This document shows positions 11,917-21,785 of a stretch of DNA of 64,000 nt, in pieces; within the stretch, counting starts at the first letter, position 1, and each line of letters starts with the position of its first letter. The position numbers and the translations under genes were made by a program. Source of the stretch: Euglena gracilis. Taxonomy: Eukaryota; Euglenida; Euglenophyceae; Euglenales. The notes below the pieces were generated by a model. That model was not told the DNA's origin. It worked only from the letters and a program-made list of their open reading frames with translations, and made no database searches. The stretch lies in the NCBI GenBank assembly GCA_039621445.1, contig CP154956.1:52648015-52712014 (forward strand), read 5' to 3'.

Positions 11917-12639
11917 GGGGTGCATATCATCATAGAAATGTTCCACAAAAATGAATGATCAATTCCTAAAATTGACCCGCAAAAAGTGGGTACCCCGTAG
12001 GGTGGGTGGAAGGGAATCCCCAGTCTTGAAACAGATCCTACCACTGAACCCGAATCTAACCGACGCCTTTCCTTTCCCTCTAGCCACCAGCCCACCTTCG
12101 TCAACCCATCTGAATAACCCTCCCTGCTCCATTTGTTTTGTCTCATGTTTGTTTGTCTGTTTCTTCTTATGTATGAATCTTCTCACGACATTCGATTACC
12201 TTCCCAGAATCAGTTTGTGTTTACCTGATTGAGTTTTTATTTTGCGGTGGACACATTTTCAAAGAAAGAAAGGAATTCAAAAGGCTTTTTGGCAAAAAAT
12301 AAAAGTGATAAAGATTGAAGGTCCTGGCCAAGTGTTGGGGAGTCAAAATTGTTGTTTTTTTGAACGCTAAAGACGACCCAGAAGAAGGTAATGAAAAATG
12401 AAAGGCATATTAAGAATTAATATTACCATCTCCCTAAACCCTTGGCCAAAACATTGTTTTTGATTGAAACGGTGTTCAGAACAAACTGTTAAGGCCTTCT
12501 CGGCCTCAAAGTTGGACAAAAAAAAACGGTATCGGCCTGACGGCAAAAAGTGATCTGCCCCTTTTCGCATTTTCTGCGCGTAGAACCTTGTTTGCCAGCT
12601 TGTTGGGGCGAATGTCTTCGGGAAGGGCATCCTACAAGG

Positions 12640-12993
12640 AGGAAGCGCACTCCCTCGAGGAAAACCGACAAGGGAGGAAGGGGGGCGCCGAGGACGAAGC
12701 ACAAAGACCTTGTGAGGCCATGCCTTGCCCGCCGGTGGTGTTGTTTGATTTTTTTGGGCGCTGAGGAGGTCCTGCTTAGTGTTGGCTGACGACGCTGCTC
12801 CACCACGTGGCGGCATGGCTCCTTGACCCTTGGGTGGGGAAGGGATGACCATTCGGGCTCCGCACTGCGAGATGGTGAGGTCCTGCTTTCCTTGCCGGCA
12901 GCTCTGTTCTGGTGTGTTTGTGCGTGTGCGGGGGGTGCTTCTTACTGCTTTTTGTTGCCGGAGTTGGCTGATTCCTATTTCTGCCCTTCGACC
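12640..12993. repeat. Left inverted terminal repeat of the DIRS element
   Basis: Segments match the complement of the right end in inverse order. 12640-12722 pairs with about 18480-18550 (GGAAAACCG, CAAGGGAGGA, GCACAAAGAC), and 12963-12993 pairs with 18288-18320 (GAGTTGGCTGA, CTTCGAC). Inside it, 12847-12880 is the exact complement of 17642-17675, and 12876-12962 largely matches the complement of 17896-17990. Confidence 0.75.
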
Positions 12994-13211
12994 TCAAGGA
13001 CAAAGAGTTTTACTTTTACGAGTTCAAGTGGAATTATTTTACGAGGAGTACTACTTTCCCGAAGACCATCACTTGACCAACTGGTGGACCGAACTTTTTC
13101 GGAACTTCAACTTCCTGACGGAAGAATTCAACTCTTCGAGTTCAACTGGAATTATTCCCAGAAGTATTGCAATTGCAACAACAGAGATCAACAACTAGAC
13201 TTCCATGAAGA

Positions 13212-14624
13212 ATGAATTTCAAAGAAACTCTGAATTTCAAGAAGAACTTCAAAGAACTTCCAAGAAGTCAGCTGAAGCTGGGGAAGGTGGAGACACAGCA
13301 GCAGCTGCAGAAGCTGGAGGGGCGGCGGCAGCACACCTGTCCGTGGCCATCGCAACCCCCCCACCCCCCCAGAGCATCAGAGATTTCAAAATCCCCCTCT
13401 CAACATGAGAATGGCCATGGAATATGGACAACTGTGGTCAGGAGGACAAGAAGACAGAAGGGGAATACCATCACAGGTCCAACAGACTCCCTCCCTTTTT
13501 CTATGTCCCCCCCCTTCCAGGGGACAAAGCCAGGGCTATGGCAGCCTTTCAACAAATATCAAAAAAAAGAGGATTCAAGTCATCATGGCTATGGCAGCCA
13601 GCATCCAAAAGGACCTGGGGTCCAGAATCAAGGCTATGGAAGCCATCATTCAAGAGGGCAGTGGGCCCATGGGCAAGGCTATGGCAGCCAGTGCCCCAGC
13701 CTGGAAAGTTCCCACTGGGGAAGGGTATGCCCAACTTACCCCACAGCTCTCTCAAACATAAACCCCTCAGGAGCTGCCCATCCAAGCAAGCAGCCCCCCC
13801 TTCAGGGGAAGGCCAATGGAGGCCATTATATGCAAGAGGCCAATGGAGGCCAGGGGAAGCATCAAAATATCAAGGCCAATGGAGGCCATTTCAATCAAAA
13901 TCAGGTGGCCATTGGAGGCCAGTGCGTTCCAGATCACATCAGCCCTTGGGGGGGAGGCCCAAGATTGGCTACACCAGGGCCCCCCCAGAAGGTAATCAGC
14001 CCACGCCCCCCAGCTATATATGTACCTCCCCATTGCAGACACAGACCTTCCCCCATCTTTCAAATTCAGGGGGAAAGCCTGTCTTTGAGCAGCCCTATGG
14101 CAGGCACCCCAGTGATGGGGCAGCCAGGGAGGACCCCAGTGATGGGGCAGCCAGGGAGGACCCCAGTGATTGGGCCAGGGGGAAGGACCCCAGTGATGGG
14201 GCCTGTGGAATCCCCAGACACATTACACCCAGGGGTGCCCCCCTACAGAGCCCTGCAGGGCAGCATTCCCCATTGGGTCAAGGCAGGAGCCAGCACAGAG
14301 GTATTAAACTTAATAAGGGAAGGGGTCAGGGCAGATATTCCCCTCCCCCCTCAGATGTCCTTAAAAGTTCCCTTCAAAACTCCCCAAGAAATAATGACTG
14401 CCCAGAAAATTCTGCGGGAATACGAATGTGCAGGGGCAACCAGGCAAATTACCCCAGAGGAGGCAAAACATTTTGTCCCTTATTTTATCATTTCCAAAGA
14501 GGAAGGGGGAAAGACAAAGGAAAGACTAATTTCAGATTGTCGACAGTTAAATCTCCATTTCACCCCCCAGGAGTTCAGATTGGAACACATGGGAAACATC
14601 TTCCCATATCTCAGGAAAGGTTGA
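13212..14624 (+). CDS. Gag-like ORF of the DIRS element running into RT
   Basis: A 470-codon open frame. The N-terminal two thirds are Gly/Pro/Gln/His-rich with internal repeats (GYGSQHP-type units, then ANGGH-type units, then 13-residue repeats around TPVMGQPGR), as in a Gag-like nucleic-acid-binding region. From about residue 365 it resembles the start of a DIRS reverse transcriptase (fingers with TPEEAKHFVPYFI and KERLISDCRQLN). The frame stops at 14622-14624 where RT should continue, so RT is broken by a frameshift here. The DNA repeats encode the peptide repeats at two scales. Confidence 0.6.
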   Translation: MNFKETLNFKKNFKELPRSQLKLGKVETQQQLQKLEGRRQHTCPWPSQPPHPPRASEISKSPSQHENGHGIWTTVVRRTRRQKGNTITGPTDSLPFSMSPPFQGTKPGLWQPFNKYQKKEDSSHHGYGSQHPKGPGVQNQGYGSHHSRGQWAHGQGYGSQCPSLESSHWGRVCPTYPTALSNINPSGAAHPSKQPPLQGKANGGHYMQEANGGQGKHQNIKANGGHFNQNQVAIGGQCVPDHISPWGGGPRLATPGPPQKVISPRPPAIYVPPHCRHRPSPIFQIQGESLSLSSPMAGTPVMGQPGRTPVMGQPGRTPVIGPGGRTPVMGPVESPDTLHPGVPPYRALQGSIPHWVKAGASTEVLNLIREGVRADIPLPPQMSLKVPFKTPQEIMTAQKILREYECAGATRQITPEEAKHFVPYFIISKEEGGKTKERLISDCRQLNLHFTPQEFRLEHMGNIFPYLRKG

Positions 14625-15400
14625 TTCTGTGGAAAAATAGATCTGAAAGATGCTTATTTCCACTTAAAGCTGCACAGCAGCCTGGAAAAACATGTTTGCA
14701 TGCAGGTGGGGGGGGGGAAACGTGGCAATTTCAAGCTGCATGCTTTGGTATAAGCAGCCTGCCACAAAAGTTTATGACTCTAATGAGAGTCTGGGAAAGG
14801 AAATGGAGAAAGGGAGGAAAGGTAGTTTTCATCTACCTGAACGACATTTTGCTGTTAGCCCCCAGCAAAAAGAGAGCAGCCCAACATTTGGCAGAAAAGA
14901 AAAAAAGATCTTTTACTGGCAGGTTTCAGAATAAACCTCCCCAAATCATGTCTGGAACCAAAACAAGAAATAAAGCATTTGGGCCAGTGGATCAATTTGA
15001 AAAAAAGCCAACTGGAAATTCCACAGGAAAAAACTGAAATGCTTAAGAAAGGAATTAGGAAAGGTGCTGACAGCACAAAAAATGAGCTGCAGAAAACTCA
15101 GCTCTATAGTAGGGCAAGTAAGAAGCTATTTAGTTTCAATGCCTTTTCTCAGAATTCTGACAGATCAACTTTGCAAAATGGTGGATTTGCACACCAAGTG
15201 GGGTTGGGACCACACCTTGACCATTCCCCAAGGGGTCAAAGATCAAATTGTGGAGTTAAAGGCATTTTTGCAGCCAGGTGTGGGCAGAGCATTTCAATCC
15301 CAGGCCTCTCAGGAACTCTTCTCAGACAGCAGCACCTGGCAATGGGGGGGGCTGGACAAAGATTCAGGCCAAAAGGTGCAGGATTTTTGAAGGGACCTGC
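14370..15400 (+). pseudogene. DIRS reverse transcriptase, frameshifted
   Basis: RT motifs occur in order but in different frames: fingers before 14624, then IDLKDAYFHLKL (about 14640-14690), then FGISSLPQKF (about 14745-14790) and FIYLNDILLL (about 14825-14854). The catalytic box is normally YLDD; here the first Asp is Asn (YLND), which should abolish activity. At least two frame changes lie between 14600 and 15100. The thumb and connection region is only faintly recognisable. Confidence 0.65.
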
Positions 15401-16194
15401 ATGTCCTTCACGTCAATCAAAAAGAATTGCAGGCTGCAGTGGAAACTGTAAAATCTTTGGCCAAACCAAAGCAAACGATTGCGTTTCATGTGGACAGTCA
15501 GGTGGCTGTCAGTTATTTAACAAAATGGGGAGGCAAAAAGCCATACCTAAAATCTATCCTAAAACCCCTGTTGTATGACTGTCAGGAAAAACAAATCAAT
15601 TTGCAGGTGGTTTGGGTTCCCACAAAAGAACAATTGGCAGACTCCCTGACCAGGGAGCAAAAGGACCCAGGGGATTATACCCTAAACCTGAACATCTTTC
15701 ACCAAATTCTTCAGTTCTTCAGAAATGACATAACCCCAGAAGTGGACATGTTTTGCACCCCCAGCAACAAGTTTTGCACCCCCATGTTCGTTTGTCGATA
15801 CCCCCACCAAGGAGCCTTGCTGGTGGATGCCTTGAGGGCTGACTTGAGGGGCCTCCCCCCAGTTTATGCCAACCCTCCCTGGAGCATCATTCCCCAATGG
15901 GTTCAGAGATTAATGTTAAACCCAGACCTAACATGTCTGTTGATCGTACCCCACTGGGCTTCGACATCATGGTGGCGCCAATTAATGTCAATCAGGCAGC
16001 CAGGCAGCAACGTTTTGCTGGTACCCCCCCAATGGGGTCTATTCACCAACTGCTCGGGGGAGGAGATGCCCCCCCCCCCAAGGTGGAATTCGGCCTGCTT
16101 GATTGTGTCAGGCAAGTATTACATACCATCCCAGGAAGTTTCGATGTCCAGCATCGACACTTACATAAAAAATCTGGGACATGTCAAAAGATAT
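15400..16194 (+). CDS. DIRS RNase H end and NPPW methyltransferase-like domain
   Basis: One open frame first shows the C-terminal half of RNase H (FHVDSQVAVSYL, then VVWVPTKEQLADSLTREQ). From about 15723 it shows the methyltransferase-like domain common in DIRS and related retroelements: VDMF, a DAL motif, YANPPWSIIPQW (NPPW at 15871-15882) and LLIVPHWASTSWWRQL. NPPW matches the (D/N)PP(W/Y/F) catalytic motif of amino-methyltransferases of the adenine-N6 type. The frame stays open into the downstream minisatellite, where it encodes only Gly/Val/Leu/Trp repeats and is not meaningful protein. Catalysis is inferred from the motif only. Confidence 0.6.
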
Positions 16195-16261
16195 GACTCA
16201 GCCTCCAGGGCATTGGTGGGCCAGTTGTCACTTATGGCCAGTTTTCCCCCCCAGGACTCTG

Positions 16262-16813
16262 TCCTGGAGGGGTCCTGGGGGGGTCCTGGGGGGGTCCTGG
16301 GGGGGTCCTGGGGGGGCGCTGGGGGGGTCTTGGGGGTGTCCTGGGGGGGTGGTGGGGGGGTCCTGGGGGGGTCCTGGGGGGGGCCTGGGGGGGTCCTGGG
16401 GGGGTCCTGGGGGGGTCCTGGGGGGGTCCCGCAACTTTTTGGCAAAATTTTTGCTCCAAAAGATGAGGTTATTTTGAAGTTGGGGGGGTCCGGGGTGGTC
16501 CGCGCGTGGGGTCCTGGGGAGGCGGGAGCCCCCCCCCTCCCCGTCGCGGGGCTATCCGCGGGCGCCGAAGGCGCCCGGAACTCCACGGTCAGTGGGTCAT
16601 CTGGGTACCGCCCCCCGGTGGGTCCTGGGGGGGTCCTGGGGGGCCCGTGGGGGGGGCTGGGGGGGACTGGGGGGTGCGTGGGGGGGTCCTGGGGGGGTCC
16701 TGGGGGGGTCCTGGGGGGGTCCTGGGGGGGTCCTGGGGGGGTCCTGGGGGGGTCCTGGGGGGGTCCTGGGGGGGTCCTGGGGGGTGGGGTCCTGGGGGGG
16801 TCCTGGGGGGGGA
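16262..16813. repeat. G-rich 12-bp minisatellite (GGTCCTGGGGGG) in two blocks
   Basis: Near-perfect tandem units of 12 bp fill 16262-16434 and again 16617-16813. A unique segment with palindrome GGGCGCC-GAA-GGCGCCC (16559-16575) lies between them. The array sits inside the DIRS element, between the methyltransferase-like domain and the recombinase. It makes long false ORFs on both strands (Gly/Trp/Val or Pro/Asp-rich). It is a strong candidate for G-quadruplex formation. Confidence 0.95.
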
Positions 16814-16832
16814 AAAACTGGACATGACTCCC

Positions 16833-17600
16833 AGTTGTTGCACAAAGGGGTGCCCCTGCAGGATTGCACAATCCACAAGATGGCTGAAGCCATCCTTGAT
16901 CTTGCTGTTCACAGCATCAATACTGCACGAAATGCATATGCAGCAGCCTTGTTACTCCCAGGGTTTGGGTCATTGAGATTTTCACCCCTTCTGGCTCCAT
17001 TGAAAAGGAAGTGGAATTCCAATGTCTGCAAGTATGCCCACTTTTGGGACCCCACTGATTTCCTAGAAAACATCTTGAGGAATTCAACACCTCTCTCAGA
17101 CCCTTCTGTGAAAGAGCTCAGAAACAGACTCATCATCTGTTGGAGGCTTTTAGCCCTCCACAGGGGGGTTAATCTAGCCAGGACACAGCGAAAAATCAGT
17201 TTCGTGGGAGAAAATATTTTCATTTTATTGCAACGGAAAGGGTGGCAATTCCCAAGATGGGAGGAAGTTTGAATTTGCCACACACCCCCTTCATAAGCCC
17301 CTGGCATTTATTGCAAGAGTATGTGGAAAGGACAGCCACATGATTGGACACAAAAATAATTTGTTATGGTCTTTGGATGGTAAAAGACCTTTGACACCAG
17401 AAAGAGTGAATTCCCTCACCAAAGAAATTCTGCAAGAGGGGGGGGGTGGACACCACCCACTGGAAACCCCACAGCACCAGAGGGGCTGGGGTTTTATGGT
17501 GGAAAAATGGTGGTTTGCAAGTGAAAGAAGTCCAGCAGTTGGGTCAGTGGAAAAATTTTGGGGCCTTCCAAGCTCATTATTGGCGACTCGGGGTCGTATC
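16833..17600 (+). pseudogene. DIRS tyrosine recombinase, frameshifted
   Basis: The catalytic region of a phage-integrase-type recombinase is recognisable. A segment with ELRNRLIICWRLLALHRGVNLAR (about 17110-17180) holds the first Arg region. After two frame changes comes HSTRGAG (17470-17490), matching the H-x-x-R box. Then GLQVKEVQQLGQW leads to the likely nucleophile Tyr in FQAHYWRL (Tyr codon 17578-17580). Three reading frames are needed, so the gene is dead. This domain distinguishes DIRS from LTR elements. Confidence 0.7.
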
Positions 17601-17641
17601 AAAAATTCAAACAATTATTGCCCAAAGGGGGGTGCACAGTA

Positions 17642-18052
17642 CCTCACCATCTCGCAGTGCGGAGCCCGAATGGTCTCGGACTCCCACGACAGAGGAAGGG
17701 GGAGGAAGGGACCAAGAGGGCGAAGCACAAGAAGATGGTGAGCCGAACCCTCCCACCCAAAAAATCAGCAGAAAAAGAAAGACATCCCAACCAGAAAGAG
17801 GGCCCCCGACCAAGCAGCCATGGGGAAGGGGGGGGGGGGCGGGGCCACGACGGTTCAGCTTCGCCAAGGTGTCGGAGGAGGCCTCATCGTCGCCAACTCC
17901 GGCAACAAAGGCGCAGTAAGAAGCACCCCCCGCACACGCACAAACACACCAGAACAGAACAGCCGGCAAGGAAAGCAGGACCTCACCATCTTCTTGTGCT
18001 TCGCCCTCTTGGTCCCTTCCTCCCCCTTCCTCTGTCGTGGGAGTCCGAGACC
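17642..18052. repeat. Internal complementary region with a perfect 71-bp inverted repeat
   Basis: 17642-17675 is the exact complement of 12847-12880 in the left terminal repeat. 17672-17742 and 17982-18052 are exact inverted copies of each other (71 bp, 239-bp loop). 17913-17990 largely matches the complement of 12876-12949. DIRS replication uses such a region to complete the element ends through a circular intermediate. Confidence 0.8.
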
Positions 18053-18287
18053 ACAGCTTGCCACGGCTTGTCCGCATCACAAGGCTCTCCAGCTGCTGCG
18101 GCCACTGCTGCTTCTCGTCGTAGTACGAATTTCTTCCCCAAGTCATCTTTCGTTGAAGTCAGCTGTTGAAATATTTTTTGAAGTTTGGTACTTAGCTGGT
18201 TCTTTTCGTTCTGGCATTTGAATTTGACTTGACTTTCTTTGGTGATTTCGTAGTCTTGAGTTGAGGTGTTCTCCTTTCTTCTGGGTG

Positions 18288-18550
18288 TCGAAGCGCAATT
18301 TAGGATTCAGCCAACTCTGGCGAAAAAAGGCACTAAGCAGGGACTCCTAACCCAACGCGTCACAATCAGACAACAGACTGCCGGCGAGCAACCCCCCTCT
18401 GCCCCCTCGGCCCCCATTCTCTGCTGACCGAGGGCTTTTGAACGCAAACCTTCTTTTACGGGTGGGGGGGGTGGTCGGGCCCTCAAAGTCTTTGTGCATC
18501 GCCCTCGGTGTCCCATCCTCCCTTGCCGGTTTTCCAAGAGTGACTGCGAG
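18288..18550. repeat. Right inverted terminal repeat of the DIRS element
   Basis: It is a diverged inverse match to 12640-12993, co-linear in its complement (GGAAAACCGGCAAGGGAGGA, then GCCGGCAG-TCTGTT, then GAGTTGGCTGA). Divergence here contrasts with the exact matches in the internal complementary region. Confidence 0.65.
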
Positions 18551-18565
18551 ACACCTCGGGCTCCG

Positions 18566-18727
18566 GTTGTAAAAAGGGCTCTTGCCCTTTTGCTGGGACT
18601 GGGATTCTGAAAAAAATCTCCCTTTGACTTCTTATTGCATTTCCCCACAAAATCTCATAACTTGATACTTCCACTGCACGCAAGCCCATTTGAGGTAAAC
18701 ATGGACAAAGTTGTACGCTGATTGCCT
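18566..18727. repeat. Dispersed repeat, left half (copy split by element 1)
   Basis: Nearly identical to 30704-30868, including a minus-strand ATG followed by the peptide NKKSKGDFFQNPS. The match stops at 18727, exactly where element 1 begins. The continuation of the repeat is found on the other side of element 1 at 26773. Confidence 0.85.
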
Positions 18728-18988
18728 GCCGTCACCGGCCGTGGGCGCTGCGGGCGGTGCGATGGACTGCGGTGCGGTGGACTGCGGTGCTGGTGATGGG
18801 GCTGGCGATGGCGCGTTGGACGATGGTGCTGGCACGGACGCTGGTGATGCGATGCACGACGCAGACGGCGGGACTGCCGCAGACGATGCCGACGGTGGGA
18901 CTGCTACGGCCTCGGGAGACGAGGATGACGGGTGCATCTCGCGTGGGTGCTCGGATCGCGTACCGTGCGGGGGTTCTGCTGGGGCGTC
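18728..18988 (-). other. 3' tail of element 1, Ser/Pro/Ala-coding GC-rich sequence
   Basis: After the stop at 18989 the same minus frame remains open and encodes a Pro/Ser/Ala-rich stretch. It is probably low-complexity 3' sequence rather than an integrase. Confidence 0.4.
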
Positions 18989-21785
18989 TCAGGCGTTGCG
19001 CTGCGTATAGAGGCGGCTGCACGTGGTGACGGCGATGTGGGACGCTGACGGGACCGCGGCGAACGACTGGAGCGGGATCAGCTGGATGACGGCCAGCTCT
19101 CTCCCCTCCTTCAGGGTTGACCTCTCCACCTGCTCCGCCTTGGTCTCCTCGTCCTCGGGATGCACCGCCTTCGGGGAGGACTTCTCGCGCAGCTTCTCCT
19201 CCAGGATGTGGGCCTTCATCTCCTTCGTGTCAGCCTCGGTGCCGTGCCACGAGGTGTCACGGCAGCCTTGTGAGGCCGGGTAGGCCCAGCGGGACATGGC
19301 ATCGCCCACCACGTTGGTCTCGCCGGGGACGTGCACCACGGTGATGCGGAACTCGTTGAGCTTCGCATGCCGGCTGCCCGCCTCCCCTGCGGGCCCACTC
19401 CGGCGACGTACTCCTTGTACCACGACTCCAGGCTGCGGTGGTCGGTCAGGACGAGGATCTCGTTGTCCAGCAGGAAGCCCGCCCACTCGTCGAGGGCGGC
19501 CACCACGGCATACGTCTCCTTGTCCCGGACCTCCCACCGAAGGCGCTGCCCCTCGGTGAGCTTCCGGGACATGAAGGCCACCGGGACGGAGGCCCCCGGC
19601 CGCATGTCCTCCACCCGCGGCATGCCGTCGATCTTCGGGAACTGCTCCAGCACCGCTCCAATGGCGTAGTACGACGCGTCGGTGCGCAGGACGAACGGCT
19701 TGGCTGGATCGATGTGGTACAGCTCCAGGTCGGCGACGAGGGCCTTCTTCAGCTTGTCGAACGCCTCCTTCTCCTGCTCCGTCCACACCACTGGGTGCTT
19801 GGATCCCGCCTTGGTCAGCTCCCTCGGCAACTTCAGCTTCTCCTGCAACGGCGCCGCCAGCTCCGCGTACAGTCTCACGTAGCCCGCATAGTAATTGCAG
19901 ACGCCGAGAAACGCGCGGAGACTGCTGACCGTCGGCGTCAGCTGCCAGTGCTGCACCGCCAACAGTTTGCCTGGGGCCGGCGCCCTCCTGCCGTGCCCCA
20001 GGACATGCCCCAAGAACTCGACCTGTCTCATGAAGAGCTTGACCTTGCGGCTGTCGCTGACCCATCTGTCTTTCTCCAAGGCCAGCAACGTCTCACGGAT
20101 GTCTCGGGCATGCTTCTGGTAGAGCTCCTCGTCCGTCTCCTCCGCTCCCTGCCGCGTACTGACGATGATGTCGTCGAAGTACGAGCGGGGGTGCGCCTTC
20201 ACCGCCCCGCAGGTGGCGTCGATGTCCCGCTGCAGGAGGGCGGGCCCGACGTTGATCCCCTGCGGGACCACACGCCACTGCCACAGCCCACCCGGCAGCT
20301 GGACGTTCGTCACCGGTCGGCTATCCTCCGCCAAGGCCACCTGGTGGAACGCGTCCCGCAAGTCGATGGTGCTGAAGAGGGTACACTTCGCCTTCTCCGC
20401 CACGATCTCCTCCGTCAAGGGCAAGGGGCAGCTGTCCGCCATGATCTGCAGGTTCGTCACCGCGTAGTCACACACCATCCTCCACTTCCCGTTCTTCTTT
20501 CGAATCGGGAATGCCGCCGCCCGCCACGGGCCGCGGCCCAGCTCCACCTTCCGGTCGCGGCGGCACTCCTCCTCCATCTCCCGCAGCGCCTCCAGCCGCT
20601 CGCCCTTCAGGTGGATCACCCTCCCCACCACCGGCTGGGCGTTTGGCTTGAGGCGCAGCACCGCCCTCCCGTGCTGGCCTCGGGGCGGCGGATAGGGGTG
20701 GACGCGGTCGCAGAAGACACGGCCCTCGAACTGCTTGAGCATCCCGGCGCGCAGCTGGACGGCCAGCGGATGCTGCTCCTCCGCCTCGGCCGTGACCACC
20801 CCACGGACTTCCTTTGCCTCCTTGGCAGCGTCGATCAGCACCTTGGCCAACATTGCCTCCTCCTCGGCATCCAGGGCCTCGTCCTCCTCGTCTCCGTCGG
20901 GGCCGTTGACCCCGACGGTGAGCCTCATCTTCCTCACCTCGGCCTCCATCTCCTCCTCCACTTCGGACGGCGTGCGGGGCAACGGCGACTGGCTGCGGGG
21001 TCGGACGGTCGCGTGGGTGCGTGTGCTTAGCGCTGCGATCTCGCTTGCTTCGGTGCCGGCGATGACCCATCGGGGGTCGTCGTGGAGCTGGAGCGCATCC
21101 CGCCAGGGTTGCACATCCAGCCTGTGCTCCTTCAGCCAGGGGTAACCCAGAGTCAGGTCACACCCTATATCACCGTCATGGACGGTGATCTGGCTGTGCC
21201 GCCTCTTCACTCCTCCACTCCTCTCTCCTTCACTCCTCGCGTTGAACACCAGGAGTACGTCCGCCTCGTTGCTTCCGCCTGCCAGCAAGTCGCCGTTCAC
21301 GGTCCGCAGCAGCAGCGGCCGCTCGCTGCGGCGGAAACATCCGTTCGGGAACAAGTCCCGACAGATCAGCGACGTCTGCGCCCCCGTGTTGATGAGGGCC
21401 TTCGCCTTCTCCTCCCGGCCGTCAATCTCGATGACCACGTCCAGCATCAGCTGATAGCTGCCGACACCCCTCTCCATGCGGCCAACCTGGAAGGGCCGGC
21501 TGTGGCGGTATTGCCACGGACGGACGGTGACCTTGTGGACTTTCCGCGGGGGGTGGGGCTCGTCGGCGGCGGTGGTGACAGGCTCGGCGGGTGGACCGTT
21601 GTGCGGCTCGGCGGGGGTGCACGATGCTTGGCGGGTGCACGATGGCGGTCGTTGGCGCAGAGCTTGGGACAGCGCAGCTGCTTGCGGGGGCAGCGCCGTC
21701 CGGCTTGGCGGTGCGGTGGCGGACGCAGGTGCGGATGCCGGCGACTGCGGTATCGCGCTGGGCGTGTTGGTGGGGTGCGCTCGCA
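18989..21785 (-). pseudogene. Element 1 protease, reverse transcriptase and RNase H
   Basis: The protease box reads ALINTGAQTSLI near 21388; the catalytic Asp of D(T/S)GA is Asn here. RT covers about 20650-20000, with KKNGKWRMVCDYAVTN, LFSTIDLRDAFHQV and the YFDDI active site (about 20185-20170). RNase H follows, with VLRTDASYYAIGAVLEQ and LVLTDHRSLESWYKEY. Near 19370-19395 the frame shifts by one; the end of RNase H (HAKLNEFRITVVHVPGETNVV, then SRWAYP and DTSWHGTEAD) continues in the new frame and stops at 18989-18991. Clade-level placement is Ty3/gypsy-like from the RT and RNase H motifs. The N in the protease and the frameshift indicate a dead copy. Confidence 0.75.

Larger units (their letters stand above)
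9854..12639. other. Intergenic, repeat-rich, no recognised gene
   Basis: No protein family is recognisable on either strand. The stretch holds a TATC/TA microsatellite, repeated blocks with GGGGTCTTATTTT, and A/T- or G-homopolymers. Open frames of 60-200 codons are low-complexity. Confidence 0.5.
12640..18550 (+). mobile_element. Decayed DIRS-type tyrosine-recombinase retrotransposon
   Basis: DIRS elements encode Gag, RT-RNase H, often a methyltransferase-like domain, and a tyrosine recombinase in place of a DDE integrase. They end in inverted repeats with an internal complementary region. All parts are visible in order: left inverted repeat (12640-12993), Gag-like ORF, RT, RNase H, NPPW domain, tyrosine recombinase, internal complementary region (17642-18052) and right inverted repeat (18288-18550). 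Several frameshifts and a mutated RT motif indicate a dead copy. No target-site duplication is expected for this class. Confidence 0.8.

Noticed and set aside
16161-16912. Pro/Asp/Thr-rich minus-strand and Gly/Trp-rich plus-strand ORFs
   Set aside because: They are translations of the 12-bp minisatellite.
19438-21030. 530-codon plus-strand ORF opposite element 1 pol
   Set aside because: It is the GC-rich shadow of the RT/RNase H frame on the other strand, with His/Leu/Arg-rich meaningless sequence.
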